DNA from: an uncultured Marinicella sp.
Lineage (GTDB): Bacteria; Pseudomonadota; Gammaproteobacteria; Xanthomonadales; Marinicellaceae
DNA length: 64,000 nucleotides
NCBI GenBank assembly: GCA_947502925.1
Contig: CANNBS010000003.1
Span: forward strand, 248,001 to 312,000
Direction: 5' to 3'
Below the pieces are notes generated by a model. The model was not told the DNA's origin. It did no database searches and worked only from the letters and a program-made list of their open reading frames with translations. Positions 54,428 through 61,193 of the stretch are shown piece after piece. Every line of letters begins with the position of its first letter. Within the stretch, counting starts at the first letter, position 1. The translations under genes were made by a program, and so were the position numbers.

Positions 54428-54766
54428 ATGAAACTATCTTATTACAAATTGGCTTTATGTGTATTGGCTTCACTGTTTATGCTGTCAGTGGCCAATGCGC
54501 AGAATAAATCAGTCAGTCGTTTGGTTGAAGCTGAGTTACAGGAAGTGGATACCGGCAGCAAACTGGTGGTGTTTAATAATAAACGTTTTAAGTATCAGCC
54601 TGATTTAAAAAATGCGGCGTATCAATATGAAGATGCTGAGAAAATGGTTGATATTTATGATTTAAAGGTTGGCGAGACTTATTTCTTTAATCTTTATCAG
54701 GAAGAAAGCAGAGGCACTGATCAGTTTAAGCTAATTTTTATTGCACAAGAACCACAGGCTGAATAA
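54428..54766 (+). CDS. Small exported pilus-operon protein (PilY2-position)
   Basis: A 112-residue protein with a signal peptide ending ANA-Q (about residue 24). The mature part has VSRLVEAELQEVDTGSKLVV and a compact beta-rich pattern, without cysteines or further membrane segments. I recognise no domain. It occupies the slot and length of Pseudomonas PilY2 (about 115 residues) between pilY1 and pilE, so a PilY2-like role is inferred from position only. Its stop codon overlaps the pilE start by one base. Confidence 0.7.
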   Translation: MKLSYYKLALCVLASLFMLSVANAQNKSVSRLVEAELQEVDTGSKLVVFNNKRFKYQPDLKNAAYQYEDAEKMVDIYDLKVGETYFFNLYQEESRGTDQFKLIFIAQEPQAE

Positions 54767-55161
54767 TGAAAAGTAAATCAATTGGTTTTAGTTTAATTGA
54801 GTTGTTGGTTGTCATTGCCATTGTGGCGATGTTAGCGGCTTATGCCTTACCTAATTACCGTGATTATGTTATGCGCAGTAAGAGGGCAGAGGCGCAGAAT
54901 AAACTCCTTGAAATTGCCGGAATGTTTGAGAAGTATTATGCCAACACCAATCGTTATCCGGCCGGATTAACCGGTGGCGGTAATAATTTGAATCTGGATT
55001 CCAGTTATTTAACCTGGGAAGATTATCAAATTACCGCGGCAACGGGCGGCGGTTGGACTTTAACTGCTACAGCCAGAGGTGGTCAGGCACAGGATACCGA
55101 ATGTCCGACCATAAATTACAATAATTTAGGTCAAAAAACACCACTTGAATGTTGGCAATAA
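54766..55161 (+). CDS. pilE: Type IV pilin/minor pilin PilE
   Basis: A 131-residue pilin. The leader MKSKSI-GFSLIELLVVIAIVAML contains the cleavage motif and the Glu5 required for assembly. It is followed by PNYRDYVMRSKRAEAQNKLLEIAGM and the family segment FEKYYANTNRYPAG. A disulfide loop is formed by the cysteines in TECPT and LECWQ at the C-terminus. The operon position fits PilE; some relatives use it as a minor subunit rather than the major pilin, which the window does not resolve. Confidence 0.9.
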   Translation: MKSKSIGFSLIELLVVIAIVAMLAAYALPNYRDYVMRSKRAEAQNKLLEIAGMFEKYYANTNRYPAGLTGGGNNLNLDSSYLTWEDYQITAATGGGWTLTATARGGQAQDTECPTINYNNLGQKTPLECWQ

Positions 55162-55189
55162 ATGAGATAGTCAATGGCGTGAGGGCGAT

Positions 55190-55663
55190 TTAATATCGCC
55201 CTTCTTTTAGGATGCGTTGTTTTTGGCGGTTCCAGTCTTTTTCCTTTTTGGCGGCGCGTTTGTCGTGTAGTTTTTTACCTTGTGCCAGTATTAATTTAAG
55301 TTTTACTTTGCCTTTTTTCCAATACAGGCTTCTGGCTACCAGTGTTAACCCTTTGCGTTCAACAGCACCAATCAGGTGGTCAATTTCATGCTTGTGCAGC
55401 AGTAGTTTTTTCAGTCGATTGCTATCAGGTTCAATATGAGTGGAGGCTGTATCTAATGGGGTTATATGGCAGTTAGTTAAAAAGACCTCGCCTTGTTTGA
55501 TATAGACATAGCTTTCAGCCAGATTAACTTTGCCGGCGCGTATGGCTTTGACTTCCCAACCTTGTAATTCAAGTCCGGCTTCGAAGTCCTCGATGAAATG
55601 ATATTCATGTGAGGCTTTTTTATTGACAGTAATGGTGTTGCTGCTTTTTTTTTCTTTGGCCAT
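55190..55663 (-). CDS. smpB: SsrA-binding protein SmpB
   Basis: Partner of tmRNA in rescue of stalled ribosomes. 157 residues, with KASHEYHFIEDFEAGLELQGWEVKAIRAG at the start, LLLHKHEIDHLIGAVERKGLTLVARSLYWKKGKVK, and a basic tail ending QRILKEGRY. The C-terminal tail that enters the mRNA channel is intact. The ssrA gene is not in the window. Divergent from ratA, as in Pseudomonas and E. coli. Confidence 0.97.
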   Translation of the reverse strand: MAKEKKSSNTITVNKKASHEYHFIEDFEAGLELQGWEVKAIRAGKVNLAESYVYIKQGEVFLTNCHITPLDTASTHIEPDSNRLKKLLLHKHEIDHLIGAVERKGLTLVARSLYWKKGKVKLKLILAQGKKLHDKRAAKKEKDWNRQKQRILKEGRY

Positions 55664-55760
55664 AAATTAAATTAAACTCCCGTACAGTGGTGCATGGTTC
55701 CTGTTAAAATAACGCCTTCTGAATTCTTAAGTATTGACCGGGTGAGGTCATTTCAAGCCC

Positions 55761-56201
55761 ATGACTGAAATAATCAAGTCTGCCATTGTACCGTATAGTG
55801 CCCATGATATGCGGCAATTGGTGAATAATGTGCCCGCTTACCCGGAATTTCTCAAATGGTGTGAGCACGGCTATATTCTTGATACCTTTGCTACTGGTTA
55901 TGAAGCGGGTATGCAGGTCAAAATAAAAGGTATTCGGGTGGAGTTCAGTACGGTCAATACCCTGATTGATGACAGTGATTTTCTGGCGGTGGCCATGACC
56001 TTATCAAAAGGCCCGTTTAGACGTTTACAGGGTTATTGGCGGTTTATTCAATTATCTGAACTAGGCTCCAAGGTTCAATTAGAATTGTCCTATGAAATTA
56101 AATCGAGAATGATTGGTCGGATGTTTAGCAAAGGTTTTGATCAGGTGGCTTCACAGATGGTGGCCGATTTTGTTCGTCGGGCCGGAGATGTGTATGCTTA
56201 A
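55761..56201 (+). CDS. ratA: RatA/COQ10-like START-domain protein
   Basis: A 146-residue START-fold protein of the ratA/yfjG family. MTEIIKSAIVPYSAHDMRQLVNNV, YPEFLKWC, FSTVNTLIDDSDF and KGPFRRLQGYWRF are the conserved segments. RatA was described in E. coli as blocking 70S association, and the eukaryotic COQ10 homologues bind ubiquinone; the latter role is more widely accepted now. It overlaps rnfH by eight bases and lies divergent from smpB, the conserved arrangement. Confidence 0.9.
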   Translation: MTEIIKSAIVPYSAHDMRQLVNNVPAYPEFLKWCEHGYILDTFATGYEAGMQVKIKGIRVEFSTVNTLIDDSDFLAVAMTLSKGPFRRLQGYWRFIQLSELGSKVQLELSYEIKSRMIGRMFSKGFDQVASQMVADFVRRAGDVYA

Positions 56202-56475
56202 TATTGAAGTGATTTATGCCACGCCACAACAGCAGAAGCTGATTGAACTGGTGGTTAAATCCGGTACCACAATTGAACAAGCCATCGAGCAATCCGGTAT
56301 TATGGTTCAATATCCGGAGATTGATTTATCGGATAATAAAGTCGGTATTTTTAGTCAGGTTAAGCCATTGGATTATGTCCTTAAGACCGGTGACCGAATC
56401 GAAATTTATCGCCCTCTGATTGCGGATCCAAAAGCCAAGCGGCGAGAAAAAGCCGAGCAGAATAAAACTAAATAG
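56194..56475 (+). CDS. rnfH: RnfH family ubiquitin-like protein (RatB)
   Basis: A 93-residue beta-grasp protein. MLNIEVIYATPQQQKLIEL, GTTIEQAIEQSGIM, and KVGIFSQVKPLDYVLKTGDRIEIYRPL with a charged C-terminal tail (DPKAKRREKAEQNKTK) fit the family. The start is ATG 56194 because it aligns with RnfH; the frame upstream (56113) overlaps ratA and contributes no homology. Function is unknown; the gene follows ratA as in E. coli. Confidence 0.9.
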   Translation: MLNIEVIYATPQQQKLIELVVKSGTTIEQAIEQSGIMVQYPEIDLSDNKVGIFSQVKPLDYVLKTGDRIEIYRPLIADPKAKRREKAEQNKTK

Positions 56476-56491
56476 CTTGAGATTATATTTA

Positions 56492-56609
56492 TAACCACAA
56501 AGTTCGTAAAGTTGTTCACTAAGAGCACAAAGGCTATTATAACTTTGTGTATTCTTGGTAATCTCTGTGGTTTTCAGACGCCTGAAGGCTGATGACTGAG
56601 GACAGATGA
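56492..56609. repeat. Dispersed intergenic repeat, copy C
   Basis: AACCACAAAGTTCGTAAAG, CACTAAGAGCACAAAGG and TCTCTGTGGTT, followed by GACTGAGGACAGATGA (about 56594-56609), repeat the elements of the other copies in different order and orientation. It lies between rnfH and the 3' end of bamE and contains no reading frame of note. Confidence 0.65.
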
Positions 56610-56628
56610 AAAAACTTTAATAGAGAAT

Positions 56629-56952
56629 CTACTCTTTTTCATCCTCTGGAAAATAATTACCTTCGGTTCTGACCAGTTCATTGTTTTCAAAATATAAGGT
56701 CAGTTTTTTGAGTTTTTTGAATTCGCCTTTCACTTTTGAAGTATTAATGTAATCCCAGCGGTCCTGGTTAAAGGGATCGGCAATGGCGGGCGTGCCTAAA
56801 ATAATGGCCACCTGTTTTTTTGTCATGCCGGGTTTAACTTCGTTAATATCTTCTTGTTTAAGAATATTGCCCTGTTGGATGGGTGTTTTATAACAAGCGC
56901 CTAAACTTATTAAAAAGGCGAGTAAAATAATTTTGATGAAAATACTTTTCAT
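56629..56952 (-). CDS. bamE: Outer membrane assembly lipoprotein BamE (OmlA)
   Basis: A small outer-membrane lipoprotein of the BAM complex. Start ATG 56952 gives a 107-residue protein with the lipobox LGAC (cysteine at 20); the upstream frame to 57024 adds non-homologous sequence. The BamE/SmpA domain shows INEVKPGMTKKQVAIILGTP and WDYINTSK with an exposed C-terminus. Divergent from fur across about 70 bp, as in Pseudomonas (omlA/fur), so shared regulation is likely. Confidence 0.93.
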   Translation of the reverse strand: MKSIFIKIILLAFLISLGACYKTPIQQGNILKQEDINEVKPGMTKKQVAIILGTPAIADPFNQDRWDYINTSKVKGEFKKLKKLTLYFENNELVRTEGNYFPEDEKE

Positions 56953-57022
56953 GGGTAATAATGTCCAAATTTGTGTGCCAAATGATACAATAAATTCAAT
57001 TAAATAACAGTTAAAAATTAAC

Positions 57023-57424
57023 ATGTCGAAAAATGAAATTAAAGAAGCCGGTTTAAAGGTGACATTACCCAGGCTTCAGATTTTAGAATTTCTCACTGCC
57101 AATAAAGGTAAGCACTATACAGCTGAAGATTTATTCACCGAAATGAAACTGGCCGATCAGGATTTAGGGTTGGCAACTATCTACCGTGTTTTAAATCAGT
57201 TTGAAACGGCCGGACTGGTGATGAAGCATCAGTTTGAAGAGAACCAGGCGGTGTTTGAGATCGATACCGGTGAACACCATGATCATATGGTGGACATTGA
57301 CAGCGGCAAAGTGGTCGAATTTTATGATGAAAAATTAGAAAAGCTTCAGGAAAAAATTGCTGATGCACATGGTTATGATCTGATTGATCATAAGATGGTT
57401 CTCTATGTGAAAAAGAAAAAATAA
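57023..57424 (+). CDS. fur: Ferric uptake regulator Fur
   Basis: Iron-dependent repressor, 133 residues. The winged-helix start GLKVTLPRLQILEFL and DLGLATIYRVLNQFE are classical, followed by the metal-binding HHDHMVD. The CxxC zinc knuckle of the E. coli type is replaced (VDIDSGKVVEF instead of ICLDCGxVIEF); other ligands (His in GYDLIDHKMVLYV, His/Glu in the hinge) are kept. This fits Xanthomonas-like Fur. It abuts queD without a gap. Confidence 0.95.
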   Translation: MSKNEIKEAGLKVTLPRLQILEFLTANKGKHYTAEDLFTEMKLADQDLGLATIYRVLNQFETAGLVMKHQFEENQAVFEIDTGEHHDHMVDIDSGKVVEFYDEKLEKLQEKIADAHGYDLIDHKMVLYVKKKK

Positions 57425-57781
57425 ATGGATATTTATAAAGAGTTTTACTTGGAATCGGCTCATTGGTTACCCAAAGTCCCTGAAGGTCATAAGTGTGGTC
57501 GTTTACACGGCCATTCTTTTAAAGTCGTTATCACCGTCTCAGGTGAACCGGGAGAGGACAGTGGTTGGATTGTTGATTTCGCCGATATTAAGTCAGCTTT
57601 TAAGCCGCTGTTTGAGCAATTGGATCATCAGTGTCTGAATCATGTCAAAGGACTTGAAAATCCCACCAGTGAGCGCCTGGCGCAATGGATTTGGCGTAAA
57701 CTGAAGTCACACTTACCCCAATTATCTCAGGTGGAGGTGTGTGAAACCTGTACCTCCGGTTGTATCTATCGTGGTGAATAA
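57425..57781 (+). CDS. queD: 6-carboxy-5,6,7,8-tetrahydropterin synthase QueD
   Basis: Second enzyme of queuosine biosynthesis, converting dihydroneopterin triphosphate to 6-carboxytetrahydropterin. 118 residues. The zinc histidines and catalytic cysteine stand in [20 protein letters not shown], and the substrate Glu lies in the C-terminal [13 protein letters not shown]. Other queuosine genes (queC, queE, queF, tgt) are absent from the window. Begins one base after the fur stop, so probably co-transcribed with it. Confidence 0.94.
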   Translation: MDIYKEFYLESAHWLPKVPEGHKCGRLHGHSFKVVITVSGEPGEDSGWIVDFADIKSAFKPLFEQLDHQCLNHVKGLENPTSERLAQWIWRKLKSHLPQLSQVEVCETCTSGCIYRGE

Positions 57782-57799
57782 AAAAACCTGTTAATTTTC

Positions 57800-57828
57800 A
57801 TTGACTATCATTTGATAAATGATGATAA
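57800..57828 (+). promoter_or_regulatory. Sigma-70 promoter of the tRNA cluster
   Basis: TTGACT (57800-57805) and GATAAT (57823-57828) are separated by 17 bp, ending 16 bp before the tRNA-Ala gene. Each hexamer differs from consensus by one base. It probably serves all three tRNA genes, since no other promoter was seen between them. Confidence 0.7.
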
Positions 57829-57844
57829 TACGCAACCTCTTTGT

Positions 57845-57920
57845 GGGGCTATAGCTCAGCTGGGAGAGCGCAACACTGGCAGTGTTGAGGTCAGCGGTTC
57901 GATCCCGCTTAGCTCCACCA
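57845..57920 (+). tRNA. tRNA-Ala(GGC)
   Basis: A 76-nt cloverleaf: acceptor GGGGCTA pairs with TAGCTCC and contains the G3:U70 pair that identifies alanine tRNAs. The D loop is AGCTGGGA and the T loop is TTCGATC. The anticodon loop CTGGCAG gives GGC. CCA (57918-57920) is encoded. Confidence 0.95.
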
Positions 57921-57944
57921 ACAAAGAGATTGTAATGTCCTTGC

Positions 57945-58020
57945 GTCCCCTTCGTCTAGTGGCCTAGGACTCCGCCCTTTCACGGCGGCAACAGGGGTTC
58001 GAGTCCCCTAGGGGACGCCA
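57945..58020 (+). tRNA. tRNA-Glu(TTC), copy 1
   Basis: A 76-nt cloverleaf with acceptor GTCCCCT/AGGGGAC, anticodon loop CTTTCAC (TTC) in a CGCC/GGCG stem, T loop TTCGAGT, and encoded CCA. Sequence identical to the second copy 69 bp downstream. Confidence 0.95.
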
Positions 58021-58089
58021 TCTTTATGCAGCCGAGGTATAAAGATTATTAAGGCCTTTGTATAGGTCTCTAATCGGAAATGTTCTTGT

Positions 58090-58165
58090 GTCCCCTTCGT
58101 CTAGTGGCCTAGGACTCCGCCCTTTCACGGCGGCAACAGGGGTTCGAGTCCCCTAGGGGACGCCA
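58090..58165 (+). tRNA. tRNA-Glu(TTC), copy 2
   Basis: Identical to the gene at 57945-58020 across all 76 nt, including CCA. The spacers around the two differ, so the duplication is limited to the gene or its spacer has diverged. Non-coding repeats begin 27 bp after its end. Confidence 0.95.
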
Positions 58166-58191
58166 CTGAGGAAATATTTGAGGGTAAAATC

Positions 58192-58569
58192 CTGCGTTGC
58201 AGAGTCATTCTGAGACGCTCACGGACTGGTCGTCCGCTCACGCCTTCAAAATCCCTCTGCGCCTTGACTTTCACCCCCCAAATTTTCCCTCAGCTCCATG
58301 TTTGGGTGTGACTAACTTTCTGGCATTAATAAACTATTTTCTGCGTTGCAGAGTCATTCTGAGACGGTCACGGACTTGGCTGTCCGCTCCCGCCTTCAAA
58401 ACTCATCTGCGCCTTGGCAAATTCCGCTCCTGCTCACTTTGCACACCTACGTCCTGTAGGCGCCTTAAACCTCAAATTTGCTCTCAGCTCTAGTTTTGAA
58501 TGCAGCTATAATTTCAGAAATGTACGATATGGTTTTCTTCCTTGCAGATGAATTCTGAGACGGTCACGG
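58192..58569. repeat. Imperfect direct repeats beside tRNA-Glu
   Basis: Units at 58192-58266 and 58341-58416 share CTGCGTTGCAGAGTCATTCT, GACG(C/G)TCACGGACT, GTCCGCTC, CGCCTTCAAAA and TCTGCGCCTTG. Homology continues past each (CAAATTT, CTCAGCTC), with about 50 extra bases in the second, including CCTACGTCCTGTAGG. A truncated third copy (CTTGCAGATGAATTCTGAGA and GGTCACGG) is at 58541-58569. Confidence 0.8.
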
Positions 58570-58580
58570 TTTCAGAAGAC

Positions 58581-58809
58581 AGGTCACTGATGACAGAGGA
58601 CAGAAAACGGATTCTTCATCCATCCGCCACATAATAATTTTCAGGGATTGTTATAAAAGATCAGGATGCTTCTGAGGTAGGGCAAGCTTATTCAATTTTT
58701 TCTGTTTTCAGTCCCCCGTCCTCTGTCATCTGACCTGGCCTCTGCGTCTCTGTGGTTTTCTTTTTTTCTTTTACCACAGTTCGTTTGGGTTTCTGTAATG
58801 AGCACAAAG
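58581..58809. repeat. Dispersed intergenic repeat, copy D
   Basis: AGGTCACTGATGACAGAGGA (58581-58600) is matched by the inverted CCTCTGTCATCTGACCT (58720-58736), enclosing about 120 bp. The motif CTCTGCGTCTCTGTGG with ACCACAGTTCGTTT and ATGAGCACAAAG follows at 58739-58809. Same family as copies A to C. Confidence 0.65.
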
Positions 58810-58862
58810 CCGCAGACTTTGTTGGTTTTGTGATGAATTTTGTTCATTCTGAAAGACGCTTG

Positions 58863-58913
58863 ATACCGGCCTGCGCCGGTATTAAGGTGTGATGTGTGGT
58901 ATCACACCTTAAT
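58863..58913 (-). terminator. Tandem hairpins at the 3' end of ispB
   Basis: ATTAAGGTGTGAT/ATCACACCTTAAT (58881-58893, 58901-58913) is a perfect 13-bp stem including the ispB stop codon. It is followed by ATACCGGC/GCCGGTAT (58863-58870, 58875-58882), which shares two bases with the first stem. There is no T-tract, so a Rho-independent mechanism is unsure; RNA stabilisation is the other possibility. Confidence 0.5.
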
Positions 58914-59892
58914 TGTTGCGTTGCCAGGTGTAGTCGCATAGGAACTGTAGGGCTTGTTTGGACTGGCTGTCGGGCAACTCTGAGAGGCATTGGGCGGCTT
59001 GTTGGGCTTTTGATTGGGCTTGTTGCCGGGTGTATTCGATGGCTTGTGAGTCTATAACCAATTGTCTTAATGCCATGAAATCAGCGGCTGTTGGATCATT
59101 TAATGCGCCACTGACTGCCTGTTTTTGTTGTTCTGTGCCATTTTTGAGCAGATAAATTAGGGGTAGGGTGAGTTTGCCTTCCTGGAAGTCATCACCGATA
59201 TTCTTGCCAAGAGCGTCGTCTTCGGCGGTGTAATCCAGGACATCATCGGCGATTTGAAAAGCGATGCCTAATAATTGGCCGTATTGTGCCAGTTGTCGGC
59301 GTTGTTGTTCTGAAGTGGTGGCGATAATGGCAATGAGTTCACAGGCCGCTTCAAATAATTTCGCGGTTTTGTTAGCGATAATCTGATAGTAATCGCCTTC
59401 AGACAGGGATTGGTCACCGATACTGAGTAACTGTTGGACTTCGCCTTCTGAAATGGTGTTGGTGGCTTTTGACATCACCGACATGACATCCATACTATCG
59501 GCGGTGACCATCATTTTAAAAGATTTTGAGTACAGGTAGTCACCCACCAAAACACTGGCGGCATTGCCCCATATTTCATGGGACGTTTTTTCACCACGAC
59601 GCATATCCGATTCATCGACCACGTCATCATGTAGTAAGGTGGCGGTGTGAATCATTTCCACCACAGCGGCTAAATTAATGTGTTGGTCGCCGGCGTAATT
59701 TAAAGCCCTGGCTAACAGCATCATAATCACCGGTCGCAGGCGTTTACCACCGTTATTAATGATGTAACGGCCAATTTGATTAATCAGAATGACTTCTGAA
59801 TTGAGTTCCTGGGTTAAATGCTGATTCACCTGCTGCATATCCGAAGCCGTTATTGCTAAAACGTCTTCAATGCACCTTACATCCTCGGTCAT
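58909..59892 (-). CDS. ispB: Polyprenyl (octaprenyl) diphosphate synthase IspB
   Basis: A trans-long-chain prenyltransferase making the ubiquinone side chain. 327 residues. The first Asp-rich motif is HDDVVDESD with MRRGEKTSHEIWGN; GDYLYSKSFKMM and the second motif FQIADDVLDYTAEDDALGKN follow, then DDFQEGKLTLPLIYLL. Chain length (C40 versus C45) is not predictable. In E. coli ispB is divergent from rplU-rpmA; here an MFS gene is divergent instead. Confidence 0.95.
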   Translation of the reverse strand: MTEDVRCIEDVLAITASDMQQVNQHLTQELNSEVILINQIGRYIINNGGKRLRPVIMMLLARALNYAGDQHINLAAVVEMIHTATLLHDDVVDESDMRRGEKTSHEIWGNAASVLVGDYLYSKSFKMMVTADSMDVMSVMSKATNTISEGEVQQLLSIGDQSLSEGDYYQIIANKTAKLFEAACELIAIIATTSEQQRRQLAQYGQLLGIAFQIADDVLDYTAEDDALGKNIGDDFQEGKLTLPLIYLLKNGTEQQKQAVSGALNDPTAADFMALRQLVIDSQAIEYTRQQAQSKAQQAAQCLSELPDSQSKQALQFLCDYTWQRNN

Positions 59893-60013
59893 TGTGGGTT
59901 TTTATGCTTAAAAGGCGTTATTATAATCAACCCGTGGCTTGATAAACAGATGATTCTTATCGAGGATCTTCAACAGTGGTCAAATTCGGGTCTAAAGGGT
60001 AAAATGCACCGCC

Positions 60014-61192
60014 ATGAATGATGCTTCCAAAAAGATTGAACGCCGCGCCGCGATGGCCATCGCTTTTATGATTGCCCTACGTATGTATGGGCTATTTCTT
60101 ATTTTGCCGGTTTTTTCAGTGTTCGCACAAGACATAACAGCTTCGACACCTTTTCTGGTGGGTGTGGCGATTGGTATTTACGGTTTAACGCAGGCGTTTT
60201 TACAAATTCCCATGGGGTTTTTATCCGATATATGGGGGCGTAAAAAGGTGATTGCGCTGGGCTTGGTTTTATTTTTAACCGGTTCCGTGATTGCTGCGCT
60301 GGCATCAGATATTTATACCATTATTATCGGCCGTGCGGTACAAGGCATGGGTGCCATTGCTGCCACCGGTCTGGCGCTGATTGCTGATGTTTCACGCCCC
60401 GAACAGCGCAGTAAAATGATGGCGATTGTCGGTGTCAGCATCGGGTTTTCCTTTATGCTGGCTTTTATTACCGGTCCCATGCTGGCTCAGCTGTATGGTT
60501 TAAGTGGTCTGTTCTGGGTGACCGCTATTTTGGCGGGTTTGGCCTTGCTGGTGTTGTTTGCCATGGTGCCTGAACCGGACAAGCGCATTGAACGTGATTA
60601 TCGTTTTATTGAGGTTATTCAAAGCATCCGACGCAAACAGCTTTTACTGCTTGATATGGGTGTGTTTGCCATTCATGCCAGTATGTCGGCTTTGTTTTTG
60701 GTGTTGCCGGTGATTTTAGTGGATACATTTAACTGGCCGGTTGTTAAGCATTGGCAATTGTATTTGCCGGTGATGGTGGCTTCGGTATTTATTATGATTC
60801 CGCTTATTTTCTGGCAGGAAAAACAAAAAAATCACATACGACTGATGTTGGTGACGTTTTTACTGTTGGCGGTGAATTTTTTATTGTTGCAGATGGCAAT
60901 CGATCGATGGCTGGTGATTGTGGTGAGTCTTATTATTTACTTCGGCCTGTTTAATTATTTAGAAGCATCGATGCCGGCTTTATTGTCCAAAATAGCCACT
61001 GAAAAATACCGTGGGGCGGCTATGGGTGCGTATTCGACTGCTCAGTTTCTGGGGGCTTTTGTCGGTGGTGCCGTGGGTGGTTTTTTAATGTCTTTCAGCA
61101 GTCAGGTCGTCTTGTTGGCGTTGTTTGGATTGCAGTTAGTTTTGGGGCTGGTGGGTTTGATGATTTTTGGCACCCAAAAAACCGTTGGCTGA
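60014..61192 (+). CDS. MFS transporter (YajR-like, without ferredoxin-like tail)
   Basis: A 392-residue major facilitator with 12 expected helices. GFLSDIWGRKKVIALGL (loop 2-3 signature), AVQGMGAIAATGLALIADV (helix 4) and helix 5 SIGFSFMLAFITGPMLAQ (antiporter-type motif C) suggest a drug:H+ antiporter. The N-terminal part resembles YajR, but the C-terminal cytosolic domain of YajR is absent. Substrate unknown. It is convergent with the CorC-like gene, one base apart. Confidence 0.87.
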   Translation: MNDASKKIERRAAMAIAFMIALRMYGLFLILPVFSVFAQDITASTPFLVGVAIGIYGLTQAFLQIPMGFLSDIWGRKKVIALGLVLFLTGSVIAALASDIYTIIIGRAVQGMGAIAATGLALIADVSRPEQRSKMMAIVGVSIGFSFMLAFITGPMLAQLYGLSGLFWVTAILAGLALLVLFAMVPEPDKRIERDYRFIEVIQSIRRKQLLLLDMGVFAIHASMSALFLVLPVILVDTFNWPVVKHWQLYLPVMVASVFIMIPLIFWQEKQKNHIRLMLVTFLLLAVNFLLLQMAIDRWLVIVVSLIIYFGLFNYLEASMPALLSKIATEKYRGAAMGAYSTAQFLGAFVGGAVGGFLMSFSSQVVLLALFGLQLVLGLVGLMIFGTQKTVG

Positions 61193-61193
61193 G

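Larger units (their letters stand above)
58166..58908. other. Gene-free region downstream of the tRNA genes
   Basis: 743 bp without a credible gene. It contains two long direct repeats with a partial third (58192-58569), the fourth dispersed-repeat copy and tandem hairpins at the ispB end. An open frame on the plus strand at about 58197-58493 is formed entirely by the repeats and its composition does not resemble protein coding. Confidence 0.7.

Noticed and set aside
56113..56193. Upstream extension of rnfH
   Set aside because: Entirely within ratA coding sequence; homology begins at ATG 56194.
57945..58165. Possible CRISPR-like repeat pair
   Set aside because: The repeated 76-bp units are tRNA-Glu genes with a full cloverleaf, not spacers and repeats.
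58197..58493. Open frame in the repeat region after tRNA-Glu
   Set aside because: Formed by direct repeats, rich in Cys/Arg/Leu with no domain, and lacking a ribosome binding site.
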